A stretch of 64,000 nt of DNA from assembly GCF_900095215.1 (NCBI RefSeq), contig NZ_LT606949.1:775860-839859 (forward strand), written 5' to 3'. A program made the translations under genes and the position numbers. The notes below the pieces were generated by a model, which was not told the DNA's origin, did not search any database, and saw only the letters and a program-made list of their open reading frames with translations. Below are positions 49,799 through 63,332 of this stretch, one piece after another (the stretch's first letter is position 1; every line of letters starts with the position of its first letter). The DNA is from Polynucleobacter necessarius (GTDB lineage: Bacteria > Pseudomonadota > Gammaproteobacteria > Burkholderiales > Burkholderiaceae).

Positions 49799-52384
49799 TT
49801 AAACCGTCACAGTATCTGCAACATCGCTAAATGACTTAAGTTTGTCAAAGCTCATGTACTTATAAACATCACCAGCTTTAGCATCGAGCGTCTTCACTTG
49901 CTCCAGGTACTCCGCAGGAGTAGGTAAGCGACCCAAGAGGGCTGCTACAGAAGCTAATTCAGCAGAAGCTAAATAAACGCGTGTATCAATGCCTAAACGG
50001 TTAGGGAAGTTTCTTGTAGAGGTTGATACTGCAGTTGAACCCTTTCGGATCTGAGCTTGGTTACCCATGCAAAGCGAGCAGCCAGGGCTTTCCATACGAG
50101 CACCAGCAGCGCCTAACATACCGTAGTAGCCTTCTTCCATCAATACCATGGCGTCCATCTTGGTTGGCGGAGCTACCCATAAACGAGTTGGCATATCTTT
50201 CTTGCCTTGCAATACCTGACCAGCTGCGCGGAAGTGACCGATATTGGTCATGCATGAACCAATAAATACTTCGTCAATCTTGTCACCAGCAACTTCAGAC
50301 AATACTTTGACATCATCTGGATCGTTAGGGCATGCAAGAATTGGTTCTTTTATTTCATCGATATTGATTTCGATGATCTCTGCATAGTCAGCATTTGCAT
50401 CAGCCTTGAGGAGTTGCGGATTAGCAATCCAGGCTTCCATGGCTTTAATGCGGCGACCAAGGGTACGCTTATCTTCATAACCATTGGCAATCATCCACTT
50501 CATCAAAGTGATATTGGATTGCATGTACTCAATGATCGGCTCTTTGTTCAAGTGAACAGTGCAGCCACCAGCGGAACGCTCAGCTGAAGCATCAGACAGC
50601 TCAAATGCTTGCTCAACCTTAAGGTCAGGCAGACCCTCGATTTCTAGAATGCGACCTGAGAAAATATTTTTCTTACCTTGTTTCTCGACGGTTAACAAAC
50701 CCTTCTTAATTGCATACAAAGGAATCGCATTAACCAAGTCACGCAAGGTGATGCCAGGCTGCATCTTGCCTTTGAAGCGAACCAATACAGACTCAGGCAT
50801 ATCCAATGGCATCACGCCAGTAGCTGCCGCAAAAGCAACCAAGCCTGAACCGGCCGGGAATGAAATGCCGATTGGGAAACGAGTGTGACTGTCACCACCA
50901 GTACCGCAGGTATCTGGGAGGAGCAAACGATTTAACCAGCTGTGGATCACGCCATCACCTGGACGCAAGGCAACGCCACAACGATTGGTCATGAATGGTG
51001 GTAATTCATGTTGAGTGCGAATATCAACAGGCTTCGGATAGGCAGAAGTGTGGCAGAAGGACTGCATCACGAGATCGGATGAGAAACCAAGGCAAGCCAA
51101 GTCTTTCAATTCATCGCGAGTCATCGGGCCAGTAGTGTCTTGTGAGCCAACAGTAGTCATATGTGGCTCGCAGTATGCACCAGGGCGAACGCCTTGGCCT
51201 TCTGGCAAGCCGCATGCGCGACCAACGATCTTTTGAGCCAAACTGAAGCCCTTTTTGTTGTCCACTGGATTGACTGGCAGGCGGAACTCTGTAGAAGCAG
51301 GCAAGTCAAGCGCTGCACGCGCTTTAGCAGTTAAGCCGCGACCAATAATCAAAGGAATACGACCGCCAGCACGAACCTCATCCAGAATCACGGGCGACTT
51401 TAGTGAAAAGCTAGTGATTTCACTACCATTTTTGAATACTTTTCCTTCGTATGGGCGCAGCTCAATCTCATCACTCATGTTCATTTGAGAAACATCCAAT
51501 TCAATTGGTAATGCGCCTGAATCTTCCATCGTATTGAAGAAGATAGGAGCAATGTTCCCACCAAGACAAACGCCACCAAAACGTTTGTTTGGAACAAATG
51601 GAATATCTTGGCCTGTCCACCAGAGAACAGAGTTTGTGGCAGATTTACGTGAAGAACCAGTACCTACAACGTCACCTACATAAGCAATTTGCTTGCCTGT
51701 TTTCTGTAGTGCTGCAATTTGTTTCATTGGGCCGCGAACACCAGCCTCATCAGGCTCAATGCCTGGACGTGGGTTCTTCAGCATGATCGTGGCATGCAAT
51801 GGAATATCTGGACGACTCCATGCATCTGGCGCAGGGGAGAGGTCATCGGTATTAGTTTCGCCCGTTACTTTGAAGACTGTAAGCTTCATGCTTTCTGGAA
51901 CAGCAGGGCGGCTAGTAAACCACTCGGCATTCGCCCAGCTTTGCATTACTGCTTTAGCGTTTGCATTGCCTTTTTCTGCCAACTCTTGAACATCATTGAA
52001 GTAATCAAACATCAAGAGTGTTTTCTTAAGTGCCTCCGCTGCTGCTGCGCCACATTCGGTGTCAGCAAGTAACTCTACTAATGGTTTGATGTTGTAGCCA
52101 CCAAGCATGGTGCCCAATAATTCAGTGGCGCGTATGCGAGAAATTAAAAGGGATTCTTCTGTGCCTTTAGCGATCGCATCTAAAAATTCAGCTTTTACTT
52201 TTGCTGCCTCATCTACACCCGCAGGTACGCGATTCGTAATTAACTCTACAAGTTCAGCCTCTTTTCCAGCAGGTGGATTTTTTAACAATTGAACCAATTC
52301 AGCGGTTTGATCTTTGGTCAAAGGTAGGGCTGGGATGCCAAGGGCTGCGCGTTCGGCAACTTGGGCGTTATAGGCTTCTAACAT
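49799..52384 (-). CDS. acnB: Aconitate hydratase B
   Basis: AcnB interconverts citrate and isocitrate in the TCA cycle, with a [4Fe-4S] cluster. The 861-residue product has the AcnB-specific N-terminal HEAT-like domain ([20 protein letters not shown]), then [20 protein letters not shown] and [19 protein letters not shown]. Cluster cysteines lie in [12 protein letters not shown] and [10 protein letters not shown]. It was transcribed alone, convergent with the upstream SpeE-like remnant. Intact, which suggests that the TCA cycle still runs at this step. Confidence 0.96.
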   Translation of the reverse strand: MLEAYNAQVAERAALGIPALPLTKDQTAELVQLLKNPPAGKEAELVELITNRVPAGVDEAAKVKAEFLDAIAKGTEESLLISRIRATELLGTMLGGYNIKPLVELLADTECGAAAAEALKKTLLMFDYFNDVQELAEKGNANAKAVMQSWANAEWFTSRPAVPESMKLTVFKVTGETNTDDLSPAPDAWSRPDIPLHATIMLKNPRPGIEPDEAGVRGPMKQIAALQKTGKQIAYVGDVVGTGSSRKSATNSVLWWTGQDIPFVPNKRFGGVCLGGNIAPIFFNTMEDSGALPIELDVSQMNMSDEIELRPYEGKVFKNGSEITSFSLKSPVILDEVRAGGRIPLIIGRGLTAKARAALDLPASTEFRLPVNPVDNKKGFSLAQKIVGRACGLPEGQGVRPGAYCEPHMTTVGSQDTTGPMTRDELKDLACLGFSSDLVMQSFCHTSAYPKPVDIRTQHELPPFMTNRCGVALRPGDGVIHSWLNRLLLPDTCGTGGDSHTRFPIGISFPAGSGLVAFAAATGVMPLDMPESVLVRFKGKMQPGITLRDLVNAIPLYAIKKGLLTVEKQGKKNIFSGRILEIEGLPDLKVEQAFELSDASAERSAGGCTVHLNKEPIIEYMQSNITLMKWMIANGYEDKRTLGRRIKAMEAWIANPQLLKADANADYAEIIEINIDEIKEPILACPNDPDDVKVLSEVAGDKIDEVFIGSCMTNIGHFRAAGQVLQGKKDMPTRLWVAPPTKMDAMVLMEEGYYGMLGAAGARMESPGCSLCMGNQAQIRKGSTAVSTSTRNFPNRLGIDTRVYLASAELASVAALLGRLPTPAEYLEQVKTLDAKAGDVYKYMSFDKLKSFSDVADTVTV

Positions 52385-52473
52385 TGTGTTTCCTATAAGG
52401 TAAAAGTGGTCAATAGAAAGGCCAAAATGGAATTTTCTCCCGATTGAGTCAATTATAGTTACTTATTTAAGTC

Positions 52474-52741
52474 TTATATAAGAGTTGAAATGCCCAATTT
52501 CGGCTTGAAATGGCTAAACAACTGAAAAATATGGGTTTTTACTCTGATATCTCTCAGTGAGGGGGACTGGAGCTGGGTTGATATTAAAGCAACCACCCAG
52601 CCTATGAGCGACCACCCCAGGAAGACATTAAGGGCAAAAATGGCGCCTGAATTAGCACTTTTTTTGTTGAATGCAATAGCAAAGGGCAGGAAGTAAAAAG
52701 AGCGAGAGAATGCTGAGGATGGCGGCAAAAAGAAGGCGCAT
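52474..52741 (-). pseudogene. Superinfection-immunity-like small membrane protein, frameshifted
   Basis: ATG 52741 gives MRLLFAAILSILSLF, a plausible first membrane helix. The frame then shifts by one in a T-run near 52690-52700 to continue FYFLPFAIAFNKKSANSGAI and then FALNVFLGWSLIGWVVALIS. The segment NxFLGWTLIGWVxALxWA is the hallmark of the Imm/superinfection immunity protein family, small two-helix inner-membrane proteins, many of unknown role in bacteria. The tail after ISTQLQS has no family match. Evidence for the frameshift is only the membrane pattern, so this could also be an intact variant starting at 52749. Confidence 0.5.
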
Positions 52742-52850
52742 AGGATCAATAAATGTGGTTGTGTGATGTAAGCAGCATCATATTAATGATTTTTAGTTTT
52801 GTAGGGGTTGATCCTCTATCGTTATAATTACTTTTTCCAACAGAGCTTAA

Positions 52851-54515
<1,665 letters not shown>

Positions 54516-54524
54516 AGGATAAAT

Positions 54525-56715
<2,191 letters not shown>

Positions 56716-56735
56716 TACTGATAATTCGCTAAGGC

Positions 56736-57041
56736 ATGCGTATCGTCATCTACTCCATGCTGGTATTGCTCATTGCAATCCAGTACCCGCTTTGGCTGGG
56801 GAAGGGCGGATGGCTAAAAGTTTACGAGATGGAACGGCAAGTAGAGCTCCAAGAGGCTAAAAATAGCCTCTTGGCTCTTCGCAACGCCAAGTTATCAGGT
56901 GACGTAAAAGATCTCAAGGATGGCACTCGCGCCATTGAAGAACGTGCCCGCGTAGAGCACGGCATGATTAAAGAAGGTGAGTTTTATGTCCAAATCTTGC
57001 AGACTGATAAAGCACCTGAAGCGCAAGCTATAAAGCAGTAA
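56736..57041 (+). CDS. ftsB: Cell division protein FtsB
   Basis: FtsB forms the FtsQLB complex that triggers septal peptidoglycan synthesis. The 101-residue product has a short cytoplasmic N-terminus, one membrane helix ([17 protein letters not shown], about 5-21) and a periplasmic coiled coil with heptad leucines ([20 protein letters not shown]), then [20 protein letters not shown], the conserved end. It follows eno by 20 bases, the usual place. Intact. Confidence 0.93.
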   Translation: MRIVIYSMLVLLIAIQYPLWLGKGGWLKVYEMERQVELQEAKNSLLALRNAKLSGDVKDLKDGTRAIEERARVEHGMIKEGEFYVQILQTDKAPEAQAIKQ

Positions 57042-57055
57042 TCAATAACAAAAGT

Positions 57056-58021
57056 CTAATGGCCGCTAGACGGGGGTCTGGTGGCATCGCTTACTAAATC
57101 AGTTTTAAAAACTTGCAGGCAATCCACTGCATCAAAGCGGTAGGGCTTTTCGCAGAAATCACAAACAGTCTCCACAGCACCCTGTTCCTCAAGAATACTC
57201 TGAACCTCTTCTTCGCCGAGCATACGCAAAATATCAGCTACCTTTGCTCGTGAGCAACGACAGGAGAAGCGAATGGGGCGCGTAGGAAAGCTGCGGACAC
57301 CGTTTTCAGTCGACTCTTCTAAAAATAAGCGCCTCAAAATAGTCTCTGGTGGAAGTGTTAATAATTCCTCGTTGGTAATAGTTGCACCAAGAGTTTGTAT
57401 GCGAGACCAGCCTTCTTCGGCAATCTGGGGATCAATGTGAGCATGCCCTACTGAATTCGGTAGACGCTGCAACAATAGTCCGCCAACCTGCGTGTCGCTC
57501 GATGCAAGCCAAATGCGGGTATCCAATTGCTCTGAATTTTGCATATACAAGGCGATAGCTTCTGCAGCGCTGGAGATGGGTTTAATTACAGTGCCTTGGT
57601 GATCTTGTAATGCAACAATTCCTTGGTAGGGAGCTTGACCAGGCTCTCGATCGGATTGGTCTAAGGTGATGACCAATCTTCCGCTTTCACTAGCATCCAG
57701 AAGCTCAGCTAGAGTGGCTTCAGGCGAGATTTCTGAAGGGTCGACCGATAGCTTTACAGTGGCCCTCATGGATAGATCAGATTTACATTCTACCACCAGA
57801 AGTTGAATTGGCCCTTTGCTTTGGGCCTGAATTATTAATGTGCCATCAAACTTAAGGCTGACACTCACAAGGGTGGCTGCGCCAACAAAATCCCCCAAAA
57901 TACGACGTACGGCCGGAAGATCATTGCGGCGCTCTAAAACGGCCTGCCAAGCGCTCCCAATAGAGACAATTTCGCCCCTAACTGGCGCTCCATCACACAT
58001 AAAAACGAGTAATTCATTCAT
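57056..58021 (-). CDS. hslO: Redox-regulated chaperone Hsp33
   Basis: Hsp33 is activated by oxidation and protects unfolded proteins. It has 321 residues. The zinc-binding cysteines are in FSCRCSRAKVADIL (CxC) and TVCDFCEKPYRFDA (CxxC), near 255-300. The N-terminal substrate-binding half has LVSVSLKFDGTLIIQAQSKG and VVECKSDLSMRATVKL. It is divergent from gltX and convergent with ftsB. Intact. Confidence 0.94.
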   Translation of the reverse strand: MNELLVFMCDGAPVRGEIVSIGSAWQAVLERRNDLPAVRRILGDFVGAATLVSVSLKFDGTLIIQAQSKGPIQLLVVECKSDLSMRATVKLSVDPSEISPEATLAELLDASESGRLVITLDQSDREPGQAPYQGIVALQDHQGTVIKPISSAAEAIALYMQNSEQLDTRIWLASSDTQVGGLLLQRLPNSVGHAHIDPQIAEEGWSRIQTLGATITNEELLTLPPETILRRLFLEESTENGVRSFPTRPIRFSCRCSRAKVADILRMLGEEEVQSILEEQGAVETVCDFCEKPYRFDAVDCLQVFKTDLVSDATRPPSSGH

Positions 58022-58086
58022 AGACTAAAGTATCCCTGTTTTTTCGGAATTAGTCACACTAAGCTCGACCTGAGATAATAGGGCTT

Positions 58087-59484
58087 ATGCATATTCGTAC
58101 ACGTTTCGCCCCTAGTCCAACGGGCTTTATTCATCTTGGAAATCTTCGCAGCGCGCTCTACCCATGGGCTTTTGCGCGTCACAATAAAGGTGACTTCATT
58201 CTTCGGATTGAAGATACTGACCTAGAACGTTCAACGCAAGAAGCGGTCGATGTGATTATTGAGGGTATGTCATGGTTGGGATTAGATTGGGACGAAGGTC
58301 CAATCTATCAAATGCAAAGAATTGATCGTTATCGCGAAGTAGTCAAGCAAATGCTTGATGCCGGCTTGGCTTATCCATGCTACATGAGTGAAGCGGAACT
58401 GAATAAGCTCCGTGACGAGCAAATGGCCAATAAAGAAAAGGCACGCTATAAGGGTCTTTGGCGGCCGGAGCCCGGCAAAGCATTGCCGCCTGTCCCTGAG
58501 GGCGTGAACCCAGTTATTCGTTTTAAGAATCCGATTGGTGGCTCCGTTATTTGGAATGATGCAGTAAAGGGTCAAATTGAAATCAGCAATGATGAATTGG
58601 ACGACTTGGTCATTGCTAGACCAGATGGAACGCCTACCTATAACTTTTGTGTAGTGATTGATGATATGGATATGAAAATTACCCATGTCATTCGGGGGGA
58701 CGACCATGTGAACAATACCCCAAGGCAAATCAATATCATGAAAGCGTTAGGCGGCACGCCTCCTGTCTACGCTCATTTACCAACAGTATTCAATGATGCT
58801 GGTGAAAAAATGAGCAAGCGTAATGGCGCCATGAGTGTAAGAGACTACCAAAAGGCTGGATATCTGCCTGAGGCGATCCTGAATTACCTCGCGCGCCTGG
58901 GTTGGTCTCACGGTGATGCTGAGGTATTTACTAAAGAGCAGTTTGTGGATTGGTTTGATTTGGAAAGCTTAGGTCGCTCACCCGTGCAACATAATCCAGA
59001 CAAATTGCTTTGGTTAAATCATCAATACATCCAAAATGCGGATCCAGCTAACTTGGCTATAGCAACAAAACGATTTGCGCATGAGCTTGGCATTAACACT
59101 GAAGCTGGGCCAGATTTTGTTCAGGTAGTGGGCTTATTAAAAGATCGCGCCAATACTTTGATAGAAATAGCGAAAGGGGCGAAGCTTTTTTATTTGCCTG
59201 CACCCAATTTAAGCTCTGATCAAATAAAAGAAAATATTCCCAAAGCGATCATTCCCGCATTAAAAGATTTGGTGGATGCCATTGTTACATCGGAGTCAAC
59301 AAAAGAGGCTTATGCCGCCGCGTTTAAGCAGGTGCTAGCCAAACATCAAATTAAGATGCCGACCCTGGCAATGCCTGTTAGATATGCTTTATTTGCCACT
59401 ACGCAGACTCCAGCCATTGATTCAGTGCTAGTTGTGCTGGGTAGGGAGGAGGCCGTCAAAAGGCTCTCCAAGGTAATCCAATAG
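58087..59484 (+). CDS. gltX: Glutamyl-tRNA synthetase
   Basis: GltX charges tRNA-Glu. It has 465 residues. The class I signatures are [20 protein letters not shown] (HIGH-type motif) and [10 protein letters not shown] (KMSKS-type). The C-terminal anticodon-binding part is helical. Its cognate tRNA-Glu gene lies 179 bases downstream. The gene is intact and divergent from hslO with 65 bases between starts. Confidence 0.96.
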   Translation: MHIRTRFAPSPTGFIHLGNLRSALYPWAFARHNKGDFILRIEDTDLERSTQEAVDVIIEGMSWLGLDWDEGPIYQMQRIDRYREVVKQMLDAGLAYPCYMSEAELNKLRDEQMANKEKARYKGLWRPEPGKALPPVPEGVNPVIRFKNPIGGSVIWNDAVKGQIEISNDELDDLVIARPDGTPTYNFCVVIDDMDMKITHVIRGDDHVNNTPRQINIMKALGGTPPVYAHLPTVFNDAGEKMSKRNGAMSVRDYQKAGYLPEAILNYLARLGWSHGDAEVFTKEQFVDWFDLESLGRSPVQHNPDKLLWLNHQYIQNADPANLAIATKRFAHELGINTEAGPDFVQVVGLLKDRANTLIEIAKGAKLFYLPAPNLSSDQIKENIPKAIIPALKDLVDAIVTSESTKEAYAAAFKQVLAKHQIKMPTLAMPVRYALFATTQTPAIDSVLVVLGREEAVKRLSKVIQ

Positions 59485-59489
59485 AGAAT

Positions 59490-59519
59490 TTGCGCACCTG
59501 CACAAAAATAGGATAAAAT
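59490..59519 (+). promoter_or_regulatory. Candidate promoter of the tRNA cluster
   Basis: TTGCGC, 18-base spacer, TAAAAT. Transcription would start near 59526, about 28 bases before tRNA-Ala. The -35 element matches the consensus in only three positions. Confidence 0.4.
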
Positions 59520-59553
59520 ATTTGAGTGTTTTTTAGTTTTATCGCGAGATTTC

Positions 59554-59629
<76 letters not shown>

Positions 59630-59662
59630 AGCATTTAAAATGGTAGTTTGTTGTAGGTCCAG

Positions 59663-59738
59663 GTCCCCATCGTCTAGAGGCCTAGGACATCACCCTTTCA
59701 CGGTGAGTACGGGGGTTCGAATCCCCCTGGGGACGCCA
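59663..59738 (+). tRNA. tRNA-Glu (UUC)
   Basis: 76 bases with CCA encoded. Acceptor GTCCCCA/TGGGGAC. Anticodon stem TCACC/GGTGA with loop CTTTCAC, anticodon UUC. T-stem GGGGG/CCCCC. Second of the cluster, 33 bases after tRNA-Ala. Confidence 0.97.
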
Positions 59739-59791
59739 GATTCTTCTGGTTACACTAAAGATGTATGACGTTGCGTTACTCGATGTATTTT

Positions 59792-59868
59792 GGAGCGGTA
59801 GTTCAGTTGGTTAGAATATCGGCCTGTCACGCCGAGGGTCGCGGGTTCGAGTCCCGTCCGTTCCGCCA
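59792..59868 (+). tRNA. tRNA-Asp (GUC)
   Basis: 77 bases with CCA encoded. Acceptor GGAGCGG/CCGTTCC (one G-T). Anticodon stem TCGGC/GCCGA with loop CTGTCAC, anticodon GUC. Last gene of the cluster. Confidence 0.97.
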
Positions 59869-59872
59869 AGAC

Positions 59873-59909
59873 AATTAAAAAGCCCCCTAACCTGGGTGGC
59901 TTTTTAATT
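59873..59909 (+). terminator. Strong terminator after the tRNA cluster
   Basis: 12-bp perfect outer stem AATTAAAAAGCC/GGCTTTTTAATT, plus an inner CCC/GGG stem with a bulged T. It lies 5 bases after tRNA-Asp. Confidence 0.85.
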
Positions 59910-59975
59910 CTATCTATACTTGATTTTGCTGCACCGTGATAATCGATTATTAAACCAATTCAGGAGAAATCAACA

Positions 59976-60202
59976 ATGACTACGATATCAGCCTTGCTGG
60001 AGCTAGTATCTGAAAAGTTTGACAAAAAATATTGACGACCTTAGCGCTGACACCACGCTTGAAAGCTTGGGAATCGATTCGCTTGGTAAGATCGAACTCA
60101 TTTTCGATCTAGAAGACCACTGTAGGGTTCGCATTCCCAATGAAGATGCAAAAGTGGATACCTTGGGGCGAAGTTGCGGCCTTACTAGATTCGGCTAAGT
60201 AA
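59976..60202 (+). pseudogene. Acyl carrier protein, two frameshifts
   Basis: ATG 59976, with AGGAG 9 bases upstream, gives MTTISALLELVSEKFDKK and then TGA. Skipping one base in the A-run near 60026-60032 continues with NIDDLSADTTLESLGIDSLG, then KIELIFDLEDHCRVRIPNED. The phosphopantetheine serine is in GIDSL. A second shift near 60170 is needed to read EVAALLDSAK and end at TAA 60200-60202, 1 base before the ketosynthase TTG. About 74 residues, typical ACP size. Together with the next gene this was an accessory fatty-acid or polyketide-type pair rather than the main acpP-fabF. Confidence 0.82.
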
Positions 60203-60203
60203 A

Positions 60204-61213
60204 TTGTCTAACGCCCAACACCGCGTAGTCATTACAGGATTGGGTGCTGTTTCTGTATTGGGGGTTGGGGCGGACGCTCAATTTCAAAAAACATCGGCGT
60301 GTATTTCTGGTGTTACATCATTCAAAGGATCTACCGCTATACCAGTTGATCTTGCCTGCGCTGCTGCAATAACTGATCCTTATGCGCTTAAGCTTGAGGC
60401 TTCTACATTGGATATGTTTGATCGAGTGGCACATTTATCATGGCTCGTAGCAAATGAAGCGCTTGAGCATGCCGGCATTAATAATCTCCCACCAGATGAA
60501 TTGGAAGCCTCTGGAATCTTCTGGGGTACCGGATTTGGTGGATCCAGCACACTGGATGTTGCATATCAAAATATTTATCTTGATGACAAAGATCGAGCTA
60601 GACCATTCACCATTATTGGTGTAATGGCAAACGGCTCTGCTGGCCTCATATCTATGCAATCTGGGTTTAAAGGACCTTCTTCAACCTACTCAACGGCATA
60701 CGCTTCATCTGCTCATGCAATTGGTGAGGCTTATCGAAATATTAAGCATGGTTATTGAAAACGTGCTATCGTTGGGGGTGCCGAGATCGTATTGAATGCC
60801 GGCCCGATCAAAACATGGGAGGCATTAAGAACTCTGGCAACTCCAGATACCGACGATATATCAACTTCGTGCAAGCCTTTTTCAAAAGATAGAAGTGGCT
60901 TTGTGTTGGGGGAGGGTCCAGCCGCTCTCGTTCTAGAGTCTTTGGATGATGCCAAAAAGCGCATGGCAAATATTCTTGCTGAAAGTGTAGGTTATGGCGC
61001 TAGTTCAAATGCTATACACATTACCAAGCCTGACGCTATCGGACAGGCCAGGGCAATGAGACTGAGCATTAAAGATGCTCAAGTGAATCCTGACCAAATC
61101 GTTTATTTAAATGCCCATGGAACAGCTACTGGTGTCGGGGATATTGCCGAAACCAATTCAATCAAATCCGCATTTGGAAGTGAACTGGCGAATAATTTGC
61201 GCATCAGCTCTAG
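60204..61213 (+). pseudogene. Beta-ketoacyl-ACP synthase (FabF-like), nonsense, Cys-to-Tyr, 3' truncated
   Basis: TTG 60204 starts a KAS II-like frame: RVVITGLGAVSVLGVGADAQ. The nucleophile motif reads YSTAYASSAHAIGEAY, where the family has STACASS. The codon TAC at 60699-60701 replaces Cys by Tyr (TGC to TAC). TGA at 60756-60758 follows after KHGY. The same frame continues KRAIVGGAEIVLNAGPIKTW, then FVLGEGPAALVLE, with the first catalytic His in YLNAHGTATGVGD. It breaks off at ELANNLRISS. The last roughly 90 residues, including the second catalytic His, are missing. Non-functional for three independent reasons. Confidence 0.92.
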
Positions 61214-61412
61214 GCTTTTCATTTGCTCTTGATTGAGTAACGATGTTGGTTTCTACTTTTGAGCGAATACCATCACTCTTCGTTTTAATCAACTCAATAG
61301 CAACTGCCAATTCATAATTTACATTGACACGATCGCCCTTTTTAATCTCGTCAAAATTAGTGAGTCTTGTATACCATGCAATCAACGCAATGGCAATCGA
61401 ACACCGGAACAA
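61206..61412 (-). pseudogene. Internal fragment of an unidentified secreted/hypothetical protein
   Basis: On the reverse strand LTNFDEIKKGDRVNVNYELA, followed by VAIELIKTKSDGIRSKVETN and TQSRANEKPRADAQ, is protein-like and resembles the repeated unit of a small hypothetical protein family seen in Burkholderiales (my memory, unverified). No proper start is present, and the frame is cut where the ketosynthase text begins on the other strand. It looks like a piece left at a deletion junction. Function unknown. Confidence 0.35.
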
Positions 61413-61441
61413 GCTAACATGGGTTTATTGTATACGCCTTA

Positions 61442-61732
61442 TCAACCAAGTCTCTTGGTTGGAAATACTTTCAGGGCTACGCAGATATAGGCCCACATCA
61501 CGATTTCGGTCAAATGGATCGCAATCACCAACAGGATAGCTATAAAGTAGGAAAGAAAACTAGCGCCGAATATTCTGCGTCTAGTCATCACATCGTCAAC
61601 GGCGTGAATTGCAAGCATTAGGCAAGCGGCAACCACCATTACCCAAATCTGCCCATTCCCCATATCCGCATTGATTGCTGTGAAGAGGGTTGTAAAACTT
61701 GGAAGGTCTGCAGTGCTTAGTAGATTAAACAT
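61442..61732 (-). CDS. Small membrane protein, possibly truncated ion-channel-like
   Basis: The 96-residue product has two or three hydrophobic segments (IWVMVVAACLMLAIHAV, about 29-45; SFLSYFIAILLVIAIHLTEI, about 58-77; then VMWAYICVALKVFPTKRLG). The IHLTEIVMWAYxxxxLKVFP pattern resembles the segment that precedes the pore loop in two-helix potassium-channel-like proteins, and the frame ends just where the pore (TTVGYGD-type) would begin. This suggests a 3' truncation next to the debris field. A TATAAT lies upstream at 61791-61786 on this strand. It could equally be an intact small membrane protein. Confidence 0.5.
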   Translation of the reverse strand: MFNLLSTADLPSFTTLFTAINADMGNGQIWVMVVAACLMLAIHAVDDVMTRRRIFGASFLSYFIAILLVIAIHLTEIVMWAYICVALKVFPTKRLG

Positions 61733-61806
61733 AGTGAAGTTTGTGTGGCATTAATTACAAAGATATTTTATTTGACATAATAATGATTATACGCAGATAA
61801 AGTGAA

Positions 61807-62514
61807 TCAGGACTTAGGCTGAGTAAGGCTCTTTGGGGCTATGTATGGCTTCTTATAAAGCGTCTGCCAGCGTGAGCTTAGTCCATCCACAATCCAGGGT
61901 TTGTCGTAAATAACCGCAATATCAATCGCAGATAATCCTACAGCATTACGTATTTGTAAGTCGGCACCTTTATCCAGCAATAACTTCACCAAGGCCTCAT
62001 TGCCCGATTGAACCGCCATCATTAATGGCGTGGTATTGCCAGGACTTAAGGAATCCACTGATGCTCCATTGAGCAGCAAGTACTGTGCAACATCCAGATG
62101 GCCTTTTGCAGACGCATAATGCAGCGCTGTCCACCCGATATGGTCAACTTGAGCGTTTCTTTGTTGAACCAAGGCTTTGACTGCAGGAAGATTGCCTTCA
62201 ATTGAGGCAATCATCAAAGGCGTTTCACCATTCGTATTGGAAATATCAACATCAACTGATTTATTGGCTATCAAGTAATTAATAACATCTCCAGACTTGT
62301 CCTTGATGGCCAAATTGAGCATAGGTTCGCCTTTGGAATCAGTAGCGTTTGGGTTAACGCCCTTGGAAATCAGAGACTTAACGGTCGAAATGTCATTAAA
62401 TTTTGCTGCTTTTGCAAAATCAGTGATTTGCTCGTCAGTTTGAGCAAATGTTAGGCTGTTAAATGCAAAAGAGAAAAACAATACGCTACCAATTTTATTA
62501 AGACTATTTATCAT
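61807..62514 (-). CDS. Periplasmic ankyrin-repeat protein
   Basis: The 235-residue product starts at ATG 62514, two bases after the tatD stop, with a signal peptide (MINSLNKIGSVLFFSFAFNS, ending near LTFAQ). Five or so ankyrin repeats follow: ISKGVNPNATDSKGEPMLNL, then NTNGETPLMIASIEGNLPAV, HIGWTALHYASAKGHLDVAQ, TPLMMAVQSGNEALVKLLLD. Exported ankyrin proteins of this size often lie beside tatD/holB in Burkholderiales. Binding partner unknown. The first ORF start (62541) lies inside tatD and is not preferred. Confidence 0.85.
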   Translation of the reverse strand: MINSLNKIGSVLFFSFAFNSLTFAQTDEQITDFAKAAKFNDISTVKSLISKGVNPNATDSKGEPMLNLAIKDKSGDVINYLIANKSVDVDISNTNGETPLMIASIEGNLPAVKALVQQRNAQVDHIGWTALHYASAKGHLDVAQYLLLNGASVDSLSPGNTTPLMMAVQSGNEALVKLLLDKGADLQIRNAVGLSAIDIAVIYDKPWIVDGLSSRWQTLYKKPYIAPKSLTQPKS

Positions 62515-62516
62515 TT

Positions 62517-63302
62517 TTAGTTTATATCTATATGAAAACATTGATAAAAATTATCAGATGTTGTCTTAGCCAATAGTTCTACAGGAATGCCTTTTAGATC
62601 GGCTACATATTGACCAACATTGGACACCCAGGCGGGCTCATTTGTCTTTCCGCGATAAGGAATTGGGGTCAAATAAGGAGAATCAGTTTCAATTAGCATC
62701 CGATCTAAAGGCATTAATTTGCAAGTTGCTTGTAGTGCTTTAGCGCTTTTGAAGGTCACAATTCCAGAAAAGGAGATATAAAAACCCATTTCCATGGCTG
62801 CCTTTGCCACTTCGTAGGATTCAGTAAAGCAGTGCATCACACCGCCAATTCTTTCTGCGCCCTCTTCTTTGAGAATCTGGATTGTGTCTTCCGATGCCGA
62901 GCGCGTATGAATGATTAATGACTTTCCAGCAGCGATCGCCGCCCTAATGTGAGTTCTAAAACGCGCTCTTTGCCACTCCATGGACTCATAGCTCCGCTCA
63001 CCCATGCGGTAGTAGTCAAGACCTGTCTCGCCAATGGCAACTATTTTAGGGTGCTTTATAGCTGTTTCAACAAGAAATTCCAGGCTTGGATCAGGGGTAT
63101 CCTCGTAGTCTGGATGGACGCCAACAGAAGCATAGAGATTCGAGTGCTCTTGGGCTAGCTTTAATACATTTGGAAAGTCGGGCAAATCGACTGACACACA
63201 TAAAGCATGAGTAACCCCAGACTGCTGCATATTGGCCAACACCTCTGGTAATCGAGATTTAAATTCGGGAAAATCGAGATGGCAATGAGAGTCTATAAAC
63301 AT
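62517..63302 (-). CDS. tatD: TatD family metal-dependent hydrolase
   Basis: The 261-residue protein has the metal-binding start MFIDSHCHLDFPEF (HxH), Glu in AIGETGLDYYRMG, His in LIIHTRSASEDT and GVMHCFTESYEVAK, and Asp in LIETDSPYLTPIPYRGK. TatD proteins are magnesium-dependent 3'-5' nucleases that may help DNA repair. The gene follows holB by about 30 bases and precedes the ankyrin gene; the trio probably forms one operon. Intact. Confidence 0.94.
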   Translation of the reverse strand: MFIDSHCHLDFPEFKSRLPEVLANMQQSGVTHALCVSVDLPDFPNVLKLAQEHSNLYASVGVHPDYEDTPDPSLEFLVETAIKHPKIVAIGETGLDYYRMGERSYESMEWQRARFRTHIRAAIAAGKSLIIHTRSASEDTIQILKEEGAERIGGVMHCFTESYEVAKAAMEMGFYISFSGIVTFKSAKALQATCKLMPLDRMLIETDSPYLTPIPYRGKTNEPAWVSNVGQYVADLKGIPVELLAKTTSDNFYQCFHIDIN

Positions 63303-63332
63303 GACCCTTATTTTAGACCGCCTAGGGTAGCA

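Noticed and set aside
61772..61791. TTGACA and ATAAT/ATTAT dyad as a promoter or Fur box
   Set aside because: Spacing to a -10 on the + strand does not fit, and the Fur-like match is too short; only the reverse TATAAT is mentioned with its gene.
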